A stretch of 64,000 nucleotides of DNA from Reyranella sp. Lineage in GTDB: Bacteria; Pseudomonadota; Alphaproteobacteria; Reyranellales; Reyranellaceae. The position numbers and the translations under genes were made by a program. The stretch spans positions 1 to 64,000 of the forward strand of contig NZ_SCVH01000167.1 in assembly GCF_004296935.1 (NCBI RefSeq), in the 5' to 3' direction. Below, in pieces: positions 17,471 to 28,591 of the stretch (positions within the stretch are counted from its first letter, which is position 1; every line of letters starts with the position of its first letter). The notes under the pieces are model-generated. The model had not been told where the DNA came from. It did not search any database and was given only the letters and a program-made list of their open reading frames with translations.

Positions 17471-19348
17471 TCAGACCGCCTTGGCCCATTCGCGCAGCAC
17501 GAATTTCTGCACCTTGCCGGTCGAAGTCATGGGCAGGTCGCGGAACACCACGTGGCGGGGGCACTTGTAGGAGGCGAGGTTGGCGCGGCAGTGGGCGACA
17601 ATCTCCTCCACCGTCGCCGTGGCCCCCGGTTTCAGCACCACGAAGGCGCAGGGCGTCTCGCCCCACTTCTCGTCGGGCTTGGCCACCACGGCCACGCTGG
17701 CGACCGCCGGATGTTCCATGATCGCGCCCTCGACCTCGATGGTCGAGATGTTCTCGCCGCCCGAGATGATGATGTCCTTGGAGCGGTCGCGCAGCTCGAT
17801 GTAGCCGTCCTCATGCAGCACGCCGAGGTCGCCGGAATGGAACCAGCCGTGCTCGAAGGACTCCTGAGTGGCCTTGGGGTTCTTGAGGTAGCCCTTCATC
17901 ACCAGATTGCCGCGAAACATCACCTCGCCCATGGTGGCGCCGTCGCGCGGCACTTCCTTCATGGTCACCGGATCCATCACCGTGACGCCGTCCTCGGCAG
18001 TGTAGCGCACACCCTGCCGCGCCTTCAGTCGCGCCCGCTCGTGCGAGGGCAGCGAGTCCCAGGCCTCGTGCCAGGAGCAGATCGTGGCCGGGCCGTAGAC
18101 CTCGGTGAGACCGTAGACATGCGTGACGCGGAAGTTCTCCTTCTCCAGTGCCTCGAGGACGGCGGCGGGCGGCGGAGCGGCCGCGGTCATGAACTCGACC
18201 TTGCGCTTGAGCGGCCGGCGCTCCTCCGGTGTGGCGCCGATGATGAACTGCATGATGATCGGCGCGCCGCACATGTGGGTGACGTCGCTGTCGGCCAGTG
18301 CATCGAAAATCGTCCGGGCCGACGCGCGGCGCAGGCAGATGCTGGTGCCGGCCACCAGCGCCAGGGTCCAGGGGAAGCACCAGCCGTTGCAGTGGAACAT
18401 CGGCAGGGTCCAGAGATAGACCGGGTGCAGGCCGATCGGCCATTGCGTGGCGTTGCCGTAGGCCGAGAGCGTGGCGCCGCGATGGCTGAAGACCACGCCC
18501 TTGGGGTTGCCGGTGGTGCCCGAGGTGTAGTTGAGGGTGATCGAGTTCCATTCGTCGGCGGGATAGGACCAGGCGTAGTCCGGATCGCCCGTGGCGATGA
18601 ACTCCTCCCAGGTCGTGTCGCCGATCTGGGCGCGGTCGTCGCAGGCCGGATCGTCGATGTCGACGACCAGCGGCTGGACCTTGGCGATCGCAAGCGCCTC
18701 GGTCATGACGCGATGGTATTCGCGGTCGACCAGCAACACCTTGGTCTCGCTGTGGTCGAGGATGAAGGCCAGCATCGCCGCATCGAGGCGGGTGTTGAGC
18801 GAGTTCAGCACCGCACCCGTCATCGGCACGCCGAAATGCGCCTCGTACATCTCGGGAATATTGGGCGCCATGATCGCCACCGTATCGCCGACGCCGATGC
18901 CGACCCGCTCCAGCGCCGAGGCGAGTCGGCGGCAGCGCATATAAGTCTCGGCCCAGCTCTGGCGGCGTGCGCCGTGCACGAGGGCCACGTGATCGGGATA
19001 GACGCTGGCGGTGCGCTCGATGAACTGCATCGGCGTCAGCGCGGCATGGTTGGCGGCGGTCTTGTCGAGGTCGCGTTCGTAGATGTTGTGCGACAGCATC
19101 GCCTGCTTGTGCGGAGCGGGACGGGCGCCCGGCATGCGGGCCGCCGACGGGCGGCTCTTGACCGATCGTCGCAGCGCCGGCCGCGCCAGCGGCTTGGGCG
19201 GCAGCGACTTCTTCGCTGCGGGTTTCGCGGCGCGGCGCTTCGCCGGCTTAGCCTTTGCAGACTTTGTCTTTACTGACTTGGCTTTCGCGGCTCTGGTCGG
19301 CGGACGTTTGCCCTTGCCGGTTCCTTTCCTGGATTTGCCCTTGGCCAT
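17471..19348 (-). CDS. Acyl-CoA synthetase with Lys/Ala-rich N-terminal tail
   Basis: 625 residues. Residues 1-83 are basic and low-complexity (KAKSVKTKSAKAKPAKRRAA near 22-41), resembling histone H1-like tails; the AMP-forming ligase starts at about 84 with MLSHNIYERDLDKTAANHAA. The adenylation P-loop LNYTSGTTGNPKGVVFSHRG (about 270), HVYGLTEVYGP and the C-terminal STGKVQKFVLREWA are intact, so it should activate medium- or long-chain acids to acyl-CoA. GGGAAGC before 19348 supports the long start; an in-frame ATG at 19099 would remove the tail. Divergent from prpE. Confidence 0.9.
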   Translation of the reverse strand: MAKGKSRKGTGKGKRPPTRAAKAKSVKTKSAKAKPAKRRAAKPAAKKSLPPKPLARPALRRSVKSRPSAARMPGARPAPHKQAMLSHNIYERDLDKTAANHAALTPMQFIERTASVYPDHVALVHGARRQSWAETYMRCRRLASALERVGIGVGDTVAIMAPNIPEMYEAHFGVPMTGAVLNSLNTRLDAAMLAFILDHSETKVLLVDREYHRVMTEALAIAKVQPLVVDIDDPACDDRAQIGDTTWEEFIATGDPDYAWSYPADEWNSITLNYTSGTTGNPKGVVFSHRGATLSAYGNATQWPIGLHPVYLWTLPMFHCNGWCFPWTLALVAGTSICLRRASARTIFDALADSDVTHMCGAPIIMQFIIGATPEERRPLKRKVEFMTAAAPPPAAVLEALEKENFRVTHVYGLTEVYGPATICSWHEAWDSLPSHERARLKARQGVRYTAEDGVTVMDPVTMKEVPRDGATMGEVMFRGNLVMKGYLKNPKATQESFEHGWFHSGDLGVLHEDGYIELRDRSKDIIISGGENISTIEVEGAIMEHPAVASVAVVAKPDEKWGETPCAFVVLKPGATATVEEIVAHCRANLASYKCPRHVVFRDLPMTSTGKVQKFVLREWAKAV

Positions 19349-19430
19349 GCTTGCTTCCCGTTGGTGCTCTTGTCAGTTTGCCAATCCTAGCGCATCAACC
19401 GGCCAAGCGACAGAAACTGCGGAGGAAACC

Positions 19431-21353
<1,923 letters not shown>

Positions 21354-21445
21354 TTGTCGTCCTGAGCGAAGCGAAGGACCTAGCATCTCAACAAGGAATT
21401 TCGGTGAGGGTGACGCCAGATCCTTCGCTGCGCTCAGGATGACAG
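21354..21445. repeat. Intergenic palindromic repeat (GTCCTGAGCGAAGCGAAGGA type)
   Basis: Left arm TTGTCGTCCTGAGCGAAGCG, continuing to AAGGA, and right arm TCCTTCGCTGCGCTCAGGAT followed by GACAG form an imperfect 25-bp inverted repeat around a 40-bp centre. It begins directly after the prpE stop and is followed by GTTTTG, so it may also end or stabilise the prpE transcript. Same family as 7717-7783 and 24822-24884. Confidence 0.75.
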
Positions 21446-21461
21446 TTTTGTTGGAGGACAT

Positions 21462-22976
21462 ATGACTTTGGACATCAACCGCCCCGATCTCACCGTGGGC
21501 GTCGTGGGAACCGGCGCCATGGGCCGTGGCATCGCGCAGGTGACGGCGCAGGGCGGGATGAAGGCAATCATGTTCGATGCCGCGCCCGGCGGGGCGGCGA
21601 AGGCCAAGGCTGCGATCCTGGAGACGCTGAAGGGGCTGGTCGCCAAGGGAAGGCTGACGGACGCCGATCTCGCCAAGGTAGACGCCAATCTCGGGATCGC
21701 CGAGAGCATGGCCGACCTCAAGCCGTGCCATGTCGTCGTGGAAGCGGTGTTCGAGAGCCTCGAAGTGAAGCAGAAACTGTTCGGTGAACTTGAGGCCGTG
21801 CTGGCGCCCGACGCGATCCTGGCGTCGAACACATCGTCGATCCGCATCGCGTCGATCGCGCGCGCCTTGAAGAATCGCGACCGTGTCTGCGGCATGCATT
21901 ATTTCAATCCCGTGCCCTTGATGAAACTGGTCGAGGTCATCCGCGCCGCCGACACCTCGCAGGCCACGGTCGATGCCATGGTGGCGCTCGGCAAGCGCCA
22001 GACCCGCGTGCCGGTGGTGGTGGGCGACACGCCGGGCTTCCTGGTCAATCTCGGCGGCACCGCGATCGGCACCGAGGGCTTGCGCATCTATCAGGAGGGA
22101 CGGGCGAGCCCGAGCCAGGTCGACGCCGTGATGCGTGACAGTTGCGGCTTCCGCATGGGGCCGTTCGAGCTGATGGACCTCACCGGCATCGACGTGAACT
22201 TCCCGGCGCGCAAGATCATCTACGAGGGCTTCTTCCACGACCGGCGCATGACGCCCAGCCCCTATCACGAGAGCCTTTATGCAGCGGGCCGCCTCGGCCG
22301 CAAGACCGGCGGCGGCTGGTACAGCTACGATGCCAAGGGTGCCAAGGTCGATCCCGGCGCCGACCACCCGACCTCGACTGTGCCCGCGACCAGTGTCGTC
22401 ATCATGGACACGCACAACAAGAAGCTGGTGGGCCTGATCGCTTCCGACGGCGCCAAGATGCTGGGCGCCGACGACGGCAAGAGCCCGATCCTGGTGGCGC
22501 CCATCGGCAAGGATTGCACCACGACGGCGATCGAGCTCGGCCTCGATCCCAAGCGCACCATCGCGGTCGATCTCACCGGCGATACGGCCAAGCGCCTCAC
22601 GGTGATGACCGCGCCCGGCGCCGACGTGGGCGTGCGCGACGCCGCCGTTGCGCTGCTCGCCAAGTCCGGCGCCAAGATCACGGTGATCAAGGACTCGCCC
22701 GGCTTCATCGCCCAGCGCATGTGCGCCATGATCGCCAACCTCGGCTGCGAGATGGCGATGATCGGCATCGCCTCGGCCGCCGACGTCGACACCGCCATGA
22801 CCTTGGGCCTCAACTATCCGCGCGGACCTTTGGCGCTGGCCGACTGGCTGGGCGTCAAGGCGTGCCACGAGATCCTGGTCCAGATGCAGGCCATTACCGG
22901 CGACGACCGCTACCGGCCGAGCCAGTGGCTGCGCCGCCGCGCGATGCTGGGCATGAGTGCGACGACGGTGGAGTAG
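21462..22976 (+). CDS. 3-hydroxyacyl-CoA dehydrogenase (PaaH/HbdA type)
   Basis: 504 residues. Rossmann motif VGVVGTGAMGRGIAQVTAQG (about 12-31), catalytic region GMHYFNPVPLMKLVEVI (about 145-161) and the C-terminal domain GRKTGGGWYSYD. A second C-terminal copy with SPGFIAQRMCAMIANLGCEM (about 410-429) and NYPRGPLALADWLG gives the roughly 500-residue form found in phenylacetate and butanoate catabolism. It oxidises 3-hydroxyacyl-CoA with NAD. It belongs to the same plus-strand catabolic run as prpE and the LCAD-like gene. Confidence 0.93.
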   Translation: MTLDINRPDLTVGVVGTGAMGRGIAQVTAQGGMKAIMFDAAPGGAAKAKAAILETLKGLVAKGRLTDADLAKVDANLGIAESMADLKPCHVVVEAVFESLEVKQKLFGELEAVLAPDAILASNTSSIRIASIARALKNRDRVCGMHYFNPVPLMKLVEVIRAADTSQATVDAMVALGKRQTRVPVVVGDTPGFLVNLGGTAIGTEGLRIYQEGRASPSQVDAVMRDSCGFRMGPFELMDLTGIDVNFPARKIIYEGFFHDRRMTPSPYHESLYAAGRLGRKTGGGWYSYDAKGAKVDPGADHPTSTVPATSVVIMDTHNKKLVGLIASDGAKMLGADDGKSPILVAPIGKDCTTTAIELGLDPKRTIAVDLTGDTAKRLTVMTAPGADVGVRDAAVALLAKSGAKITVIKDSPGFIAQRMCAMIANLGCEMAMIGIASAADVDTAMTLGLNYPRGPLALADWLGVKACHEILVQMQAITGDDRYRPSQWLRRRAMLGMSATTVE

Positions 22977-22988
22977 GGGCGACTCACG

Positions 22989-23546
22989 ATGGCAACCCGG
23001 TTCTTGTCGTCGACGATCGCGTTTGCCGCGTTGCTCTGTCTTGGAGCGGTCGCACACGCGCAGCTCAAGGACGAGAACCTGCTGGTGGCCATGCCGGCCG
23101 GTTTCAAAGTCGGTTATCAAGGATCGGCCAACGGCATCCTCATGCAGGAATGGATTCCGCCGAACGAGACGGTGGAGGCCTGGTCCGAGATGGTGACGGT
23201 GCAGGTCTTTCTGAACCGCAAGGACCTCGATCCGGTGCAGTTCCTGGCGACGATGGAGAAACAATGGGCGGGCGCCTGCAAGGGCAGCAACGCGACGCCG
23301 GCGATGACCGGCCAAGCGAACGGCTATCCCTCGGCGACGATGTTGCTGCGGTGTCCGTTGCTTGCCGCGTCGGGAAAGCCCGAGACGACGATGCTGAAGG
23401 CGATCAAGGGCAACGACAGCTTCTATCTCGTGCAACGCGCGGTCCGTAGCCTCCCAACTCCGGCACAGCTCGAACGGACGAAGCAGTATCTCGACGGTGT
23501 CAGCGTCTGCGACACCCGCCGGCCGGCAAATCCCTGCAAAATGTGA
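22989..23546 (+). CDS. Secreted protein of unknown function, 185 aa
   Basis: A Sec signal peptide is clear: MATRFLSSTIAFAALLCLGA with a likely cut after VAHA near residue 24. The mature part is about 160 residues with three cysteines near 98, 122 and 174-182, and no motif I can name. Segments such as LLVAMPAGFKVGYQG and TVEAWSEMVTVQVF are typical of small periplasmic proteins in these bacteria. It starts 12 bp after the dehydrogenase stop, so probably shares its transcript, but a role in acyl-CoA metabolism is not implied. Confidence 0.7.
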   Translation: MATRFLSSTIAFAALLCLGAVAHAQLKDENLLVAMPAGFKVGYQGSANGILMQEWIPPNETVEAWSEMVTVQVFLNRKDLDPVQFLATMEKQWAGACKGSNATPAMTGQANGYPSATMLLRCPLLAASGKPETTMLKAIKGNDSFYLVQRAVRSLPTPAQLERTKQYLDGVSVCDTRRPANPCKM

Positions 23547-23559
23547 GGCACGGCCGAGG

Positions 23560-23575
23560 TTGACGTTTACGTAAA
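23560..23575 (+). promoter_or_regulatory. LiuR-type (MerR family) operator overlapping a -35 box
   Basis: TTGACGTTTACGTAAA contains two ACGT cores separated by TT with flanking TTG/AAA, which fits the operator I recall for LiuR-type MerR regulators of branched-chain amino acid and fatty-acid catabolism. The first six bases are also a good -35 box, and a weak -10 (around CTACCC, 23586-23591) follows at MerR-like long spacing. A further GGTAAAC follows at once. It lies about 95 bp before the LCAD-like dehydrogenase start. No liuR gene is in the window. Confidence 0.6.
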
Positions 23576-23668
23576 GGTAAACTACCTACCCTGTGCTGGC
23601 GGACCAACCGCCGGCGGCCCACAGTCCCCATAAGAAGACTGACCATCGATCGTTGGAGGACGACGCTA

Positions 23669-24808
23669 GTGACTGCTTTGGCCGCGCATATCACGCCCGA
23701 ACACGAGATGTTCCGCGACACCTGCCGGCGGTTCTTCGAAAAGGAAGTCACGCCCTTCCATATGAAGTGGGAGGAAGAAGGCATCGTGCCGCGCGAGTTG
23801 TGGCGCAAGGCAGGCGAGCAGGGGCTTTTGGGCATGACCATGCCCGAGGCATACGGCGGCGCCGGCGGCGATTTCCTCTACAGCGCCATCATGATCGAGG
23901 AGCAGGGCCGCGCGCTCGCCTCGGGTCCCGCCTTCTCGCTGCACAACGACATCGTCGTGCCCTACCTGCTCCACTACGGCACCGAGGAGCAGAAGAAGAA
24001 GTGGATTCCCAAGGCCTGCTCGGGCGAGTTGGTGACGGCCATCGCCATGACCGAGCCGGGCACGGGCTCGGACCTGCAGTCGGTCAAGACCACCGCGGTG
24101 ATGGACGGCAACCACTGGGTCATCAACGGTTCCAAGACCTTCATCTCCAACGGCCAGCTCGCCGACCTCGTCATCGTGGTGGCCAAGACCGATCCCAAGC
24201 TGGGCGCGAAGGGCACGTCGCTGATCGCCGTTGAGACCACGGCCGAGGGTTTCAAGCGCGGCCGCAATCTCGAGAAGATCGGCATGAAGGCGCAGGACAC
24301 GTCGGAGCTGTTCTTCCAGGACGTGCGCGTGCCGGCCGATCACTTGCTGGGCGGGCCGGGCATGGGCTTCGTGCAACTGATGCAGCAACTGCCGCAGGAG
24401 CGGCTGGTCATCGCCATCCAGGCCATCGCCGCCATTGAGGCCGCGATGACGCACACCATCGCCTACGTGAAAGAGCGCAAGGCCTTCGGCAAGCAGATCA
24501 TCGATTTCCAGAACACCCGCTTCAAGCTGGCGGAACTCAAGACCAAGGCCCACATCGCCCGCGTGTTCATCGACGACTGCATCGCGCGGCACCTGAAGGG
24601 CGAGCTCGATGTCGCCACCGCCGCCATGGCCAAATACTGGACCACCGACCTGCAGTGCGAGGTCGTGGACGAGTGCCTGCAGTTCCACGGCGGCTACGGC
24701 TACATGTGGGAATTCCCGATCGCGCGCCTCTACGCCGACGCACGCGTGCAGAAGATCTACGGCGGCACCAACGAGATCATGAAAGAGCTGATTGGGCGAA
24801 CATTGTAA
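23669..24808 (+). CDS. Acyl-CoA dehydrogenase, LCAD-like
   Basis: 379 residues, GTG start with GGAGGA nine bases upstream. Full ACAD layout: N-terminal helices, MTEPGTGSDLQSVKT (FAD loop, about 125-139), GSKTFISNGQLADLVIVV, AFGKQIIDFQNTRF (about 271-284) and C-terminal YGGTNEIMKELIGRTL. The Gly in YGGT, where MCAD has its catalytic Glu, and the overall wording match the LCAD/isovaleryl group in which the base sits on another helix. It oxidises acyl-CoA to enoyl-CoA, passing electrons to ETF. The upstream LiuR-type site suggests induction by acyl-CoA. Confidence 0.93.
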   Translation: MTALAAHITPEHEMFRDTCRRFFEKEVTPFHMKWEEEGIVPRELWRKAGEQGLLGMTMPEAYGGAGGDFLYSAIMIEEQGRALASGPAFSLHNDIVVPYLLHYGTEEQKKKWIPKACSGELVTAIAMTEPGTGSDLQSVKTTAVMDGNHWVINGSKTFISNGQLADLVIVVAKTDPKLGAKGTSLIAVETTAEGFKRGRNLEKIGMKAQDTSELFFQDVRVPADHLLGGPGMGFVQLMQQLPQERLVIAIQAIAAIEAAMTHTIAYVKERKAFGKQIIDFQNTRFKLAELKTKAHIARVFIDDCIARHLKGELDVATAAMAKYWTTDLQCEVVDECLQFHGGYGYMWEFPIARLYADARVQKIYGGTNEIMKELIGRTL

Positions 24809-24821
24809 CGCGCAACCCAAG

Positions 24822-24884
24822 GATCCCTCGGCCGATGGCCTCGGGATGACAACAATGGTGTCATCCCGAGCGAAGCGAGGGATC
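24822..24884. repeat. Nested inverted repeat between dehydrogenase and thiolase genes
   Basis: Outer arms GATCCCTCG/CGAGGGATC and inner arms CTCGGGATGACA/TGTCATCCCGAG (24840-24851 and 24859-24870) give a long stem, followed by TTTTTC. It belongs to the family at 7717 and 21354. Because it lies inside the gene run and has a T-tract on the plus strand, it may attenuate transcription into the thiolase gene. Confidence 0.8.
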
Positions 24885-24910
24885 TTTTTCAGAGTTGAAG
24901 GAGACCTGTC

Positions 24911-26122
24911 ATGACCGACGCCTATATTTTCGACGCCGTCCGTACGCCGCGCGGCAAGGGCCGCAAGGACGGCGCGCTGCATGAAGTGACGCCGGTGCGC
25001 CTGGCCGTCACCGCCCTGCAGGCGATCCGCGACCGCAACAAGCTCGACACCCACCTGGTCGACGATATCGTGCTGGGCTGCGTCATGCCGATCGGCGAGC
25101 AGGGCGCCGACATCGCGCGCACCGCCTCGGTGATGGCGGGCTACGCCGAGACCGTGTCGGGCGTGCAGGTCAACCGCTTCTGCGCCTCGGGCCTCGAAGC
25201 CACCAACATCGCGGCGGCCCAGGTCATGTCGGGCCAGGCGCAGGCCATGATCGGCGGCGGCGTCGAATCGATGTCGCGGGTGCCGATGGGCTCCGACGGC
25301 GGCGCCTGGGCGATCGATCCGGCGGTGGCGATCCCGATGTACTTCGTGCCGCAGGGCGTGTCGGCCGACCTGATCGCCACCAAATACGGCATCAGCCGCG
25401 ACGACGTCGACGCCTATGCCGTCGAATCGCAGAAGCGCGCCAAGGCCGCCTGGGACAAGGGCTACTTCAAGAAGTCGATCATCCCGGTCAAGGACCAGAA
25501 CGGCGTCGAACTGCTGGCGCACGACGAATACATGCGGCCCAGCACGACCATGCAGACACTGGCGGCGCTGGAGCCCAGCTTCAAGATGCAGGGCGAGGTC
25601 ATGCCGGGCTTCGACGCGGTGGCGCAGCAGCGCTATCCCGAGGTTGAGAAGCTGATCCACATCCATCACGCCGGCAATTCGTCGGGCATCGTCGACGGCG
25701 CCGCCGCCATCCTGGTCGGCAGCAAGGAGTTTGGCGAGAAGGCCGGCCTCAAGGCGCGTGCCCGCATCCGCTCCTTCGCCTCGATCGGTTCGGAGCCGGC
25801 GATCATGCTGACCGGCCCGGCGCCGGCCTCGGAGAAGGCGCTGAAGCGCGCCGGCATGAACGTTTCGGACATCGACCTGTTCGAGCTGAACGAGGCCTTC
25901 GCCGCCGTCGTGCTGCGCTACATGCAGATCCTGAAGATGCCGCACGACAAGATGAACGTGAATGGCGGCTCGATCGCCATGGGCCATCCGCTGGGCGCCA
26001 CCGGCGCCATGATCCTGGGCACGCTGCTCGACGAGTTGGAGCGGCGCAACCTCTCGACCGGCCTCGCCACGCTCTGCGTCGGCGGCGGCATGGGCACCGC
26101 CACCATCATCGAGCGCGTCTGA
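24911..26122 (+). CDS. Acetyl-CoA C-acyltransferase (thiolase)
   Basis: 403 residues. Nucleophilic cysteine in [20 protein letters not shown] (about Cys 90), His in [16 protein letters not shown] (about 350-365) and second Cys in [14 protein letters not shown] near the C-terminus: the complete thiolase set. The start [20 protein letters not shown] is typical of FadA/FadI-type beta-oxidation thiolases. It cleaves 3-oxoacyl-CoA with CoA. It lies 12 bp before the FadB-like gene, the usual thiolase-multifunctional enzyme pair. AAGGAG precedes the ATG. Confidence 0.94.
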   Translation: MTDAYIFDAVRTPRGKGRKDGALHEVTPVRLAVTALQAIRDRNKLDTHLVDDIVLGCVMPIGEQGADIARTASVMAGYAETVSGVQVNRFCASGLEATNIAAAQVMSGQAQAMIGGGVESMSRVPMGSDGGAWAIDPAVAIPMYFVPQGVSADLIATKYGISRDDVDAYAVESQKRAKAAWDKGYFKKSIIPVKDQNGVELLAHDEYMRPSTTMQTLAALEPSFKMQGEVMPGFDAVAQQRYPEVEKLIHIHHAGNSSGIVDGAAAILVGSKEFGEKAGLKARARIRSFASIGSEPAIMLTGPAPASEKALKRAGMNVSDIDLFELNEAFAAVVLRYMQILKMPHDKMNVNGGSIAMGHPLGATGAMILGTLLDELERRNLSTGLATLCVGGGMGTATIIERV

Positions 26123-26134
26123 GGAATACCGATC

Positions 26135-28384
26135 ATGATCAACTACAACGTCGACTCTGACGGCATCGCCACCATCACCTGGGACATGCCGAACCGCAGC
26201 ATGAACGTGCTGAACGAAGCTTCCATGACCGCCTACGCCGGCGCGCTCGAGACGGCGATGAAGGATGCCAAGGTCAAGGGCATCATCATCACCTCGGCCA
26301 AGGACTCCTTCATCGCCGGCGCCGACCTCGAGATGATCCTGGGCCTCGACACGTCGGATGCGTCGAAGCTGATGGAGCAGTTCAGCACATTGCAGAAGCT
26401 GTTCCGCAGCCAGGAGACCGGCGGCAAGCCGGTGGTGGCCGCGATCAACGGCACGGCGCTGGGCGGCGGCTTCGAGATGTGCCTCGCCAGCCACTACCGT
26501 ATTGCGGCGGCCAATCCCAAGACCAAGGTCGGCCAGCCCGAAGTCAAGATCGGCCTGCTGCCGGGCGGCGGCGGCACGCAGCGCATCCCGCGCCTGATCG
26601 GCGTGCAGAACGCAGCGCCCATCCTGCTCGAGGGCAAGGACCTCACGGTCGATGCCGCCAAGGGGCTCGGCCTCATCCACGAGGTCGTGCCGGCGGGTGA
26701 ACTGCTGGCCAAGGCCAAGGCGTGGCTGATGGCGCCGGCCACCGAACAGGTCGTGCCGGAATTCGGCGGCAAGGGCGCCAAGGCGATCGACGGCCGCGCC
26801 GTGCAGCCGTGGGACCGCAAGGGCTTCAAGGTGCCGGGCTTCCCCGGCGGCCAGGTGTGGAGCCCGCCGGGCGTCATGACCTTCATCGGCGGCAGCGCCA
26901 TGATCCGCGGCAAGACCAACGGCGTCTATCCGGCGCCCAAGGCGATCATGAGCTGCGTCTTCGAGGGGCTGCAGCTGCCGTTCGACTCGGGCCTGCGTGT
27001 CGAGACGCGCTATTTCGTGTCGCTGCTGCGCGATCCCGTCGCCAAGAGCATGATCCGCACGCTGTTCTTCGGCCTGCAGGAAGCCAACAAGCTGGTGCGC
27101 CGGCCGAAGGGCGTGCCCAAGCAGGAGTACAAGAAGATCGGCGTGCTGGGCGCCGGCCTGATGGGCGCCGGCATCGCCGCCGTATCGGTGCAGGCCGGCC
27201 TCGACATCGTGCTGGTCGACCGCGACCAGGCCGCGGCCGACAAGGGCAAGGCGCACATCGCGGCCGAGCTCGACAAGCTGGTGAAGCGTGGACGCCTCGA
27301 CCAGGCCAAGCGCGATGCCATGCTGGCGAAGGTGACGGCGACTCCGGACTTCGGCGCGCTGAAGGATTGCCAGATCGTGATCGAGGCGGTGTTCGAGAAC
27401 CGCGAGGTCAAGGCGGAAGCCACCAAGAAGGCCGAAGCGTCGCTGCCGGCCGAGGCGGTGTTCGCCTCCAACACCTCGACGCTCCCGATCAGCGGCCTGG
27501 CCGAAGCCTCGTCGCGGCCGCAGAACTTCATCGGGCTCCATTTCTTCTCGCCGGTCGAGAAGATGCCGCTGGTCGAGATCATCGTCGGCAAGAAGACCTC
27601 GCCGGAGACGCTCGCCCGCGCCATGGACCTGGTGCAGAAGATCCGCAAGACGCCGATCGTGGTCAACGACAGCCGCGGCTTCTTCACCTCCCGCGTCTGC
27701 GGCGCCTTCATCAGCGAGGGCCATCGCATGCTGAAGGAGGGCATTCCGGCCGCCATGATCGAGAACTGCGCGCGCTACGCCGGCATGCCGGTGGGCCCGC
27801 TGTCGCTCAACGACGAGGTCGCGATCGACTTGAGCTGGAAGATCATGGACCAGGCCCGCAAGGACGCCGCGGCCTCGGGCCAGAAGTACGAGCCCAGCGG
27901 CACCGAGGACGTGCTCGAGCTGATGCACACCAAGCTCGAGCGCTACGGCCGCAAGAACGGCAAGGGCTTCTATGAATATCCGGCCGACGGCAAGAAGCGC
28001 CTGTGGCCGGAACTGGCGACGTACTTCCCGGCCGATCCCAAGCTGCTCTACGGCGAGGGCGAGGAGAAGCGCGCCAAGGAAGACGAGATCAAGAAGCGCC
28101 TGCTCTACGTGCAGTCGGTCGACACCGTGCGCTGCCTCGAATCGAAGGTGCTGACCGATCCGCAGGACGGCGACGTGGGCTCGATCATGGGCCTCGGTTT
28201 CGCACCACAGACCGGCGGCGCCGTCAGCCTGATCGACCAGGTGGGCGTCAAGAAGTTCGTCGCCGAATGCGACGCCTTCGCCAAGAAGTACGGCAACCAG
28301 TTCGAGGTGCCGAAGCTCCTGCGCGACATGGCCGCCAAGGGCGAGAGCTTCTACGGCAAGTACCACGCCGCGAAAGCGGCGTAG
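26135..28384 (+). CDS. Bifunctional enoyl-CoA hydratase/3-hydroxyacyl-CoA dehydrogenase (FadB/FadJ-like)
   Basis: 749 residues. The N-terminal hydratase domain (1-200) has the oxyanion-hole segment [14 protein letters not shown] and catalytic glutamates in [14 protein letters not shown] and [16 protein letters not shown]. The dehydrogenase part begins with [20 protein letters not shown] (about 333-352), followed by [16 protein letters not shown] and two C-terminal helical domains. With the thiolase it forms the trifunctional-type beta-oxidation complex. Length is slightly above the 715-730 of enterobacterial FadB. Confidence 0.95.
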   Translation: MINYNVDSDGIATITWDMPNRSMNVLNEASMTAYAGALETAMKDAKVKGIIITSAKDSFIAGADLEMILGLDTSDASKLMEQFSTLQKLFRSQETGGKPVVAAINGTALGGGFEMCLASHYRIAAANPKTKVGQPEVKIGLLPGGGGTQRIPRLIGVQNAAPILLEGKDLTVDAAKGLGLIHEVVPAGELLAKAKAWLMAPATEQVVPEFGGKGAKAIDGRAVQPWDRKGFKVPGFPGGQVWSPPGVMTFIGGSAMIRGKTNGVYPAPKAIMSCVFEGLQLPFDSGLRVETRYFVSLLRDPVAKSMIRTLFFGLQEANKLVRRPKGVPKQEYKKIGVLGAGLMGAGIAAVSVQAGLDIVLVDRDQAAADKGKAHIAAELDKLVKRGRLDQAKRDAMLAKVTATPDFGALKDCQIVIEAVFENREVKAEATKKAEASLPAEAVFASNTSTLPISGLAEASSRPQNFIGLHFFSPVEKMPLVEIIVGKKTSPETLARAMDLVQKIRKTPIVVNDSRGFFTSRVCGAFISEGHRMLKEGIPAAMIENCARYAGMPVGPLSLNDEVAIDLSWKIMDQARKDAAASGQKYEPSGTEDVLELMHTKLERYGRKNGKGFYEYPADGKKRLWPELATYFPADPKLLYGEGEEKRAKEDEIKKRLLYVQSVDTVRCLESKVLTDPQDGDVGSIMGLGFAPQTGGAVSLIDQVGVKKFVAECDAFAKKYGNQFEVPKLLRDMAAKGESFYGKYHAAKAA

Positions 28385-28392
28385 CTCAAGAT

Positions 28393-28523
28393 CTCCTCTC
28401 CCGTCATCGGGGGAGGTGGCGGCCTCATAGGCCGACGGAGGGGTCAAGGCCCCACCATGATTCATGACCCCTCCGTCGTCGTAAGACGCCGACACCTCCC
28501 CTTGCCCTGCAAGGGGAGGAGGA
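28393..28523. repeat. Composite palindromic repeat, full-length copy (GGAGGGGTCA family)
   Basis: A 131-bp element made of successive hairpins: CTCTCCC...GGGGGAG, GGCCTCATAGGCC, the central inverted pair CGGAGGGGTCA (28436-28446) and TGACCCCTCCG (28465-28475), and CCTCCCCTTGCCCTGCAAGG running into GGAGG. The same order of hairpins recurs at 35038-35184 and 62225-62336, and half of it at 29403-29455. No coding content; it fills most of the gap between the FadB-like gene and the hydratase gene. Confidence 0.85.
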
Positions 28524-28591
28524 GTGAGAGCTTTGAGCCGGAGCCCTAGCGAAGTACAAAGAGCACAACGCTGTACCGAGGGAGAAACGCC

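Noticed and set aside
24822-24884. Calling the nested inverted repeat a true terminator of the acyl-CoA dehydrogenase gene
   Set aside because: A T-tract follows it, but it belongs to a dispersed repeat family and lies within a run of functionally linked genes, so it is listed as a repeat with possible attenuation.
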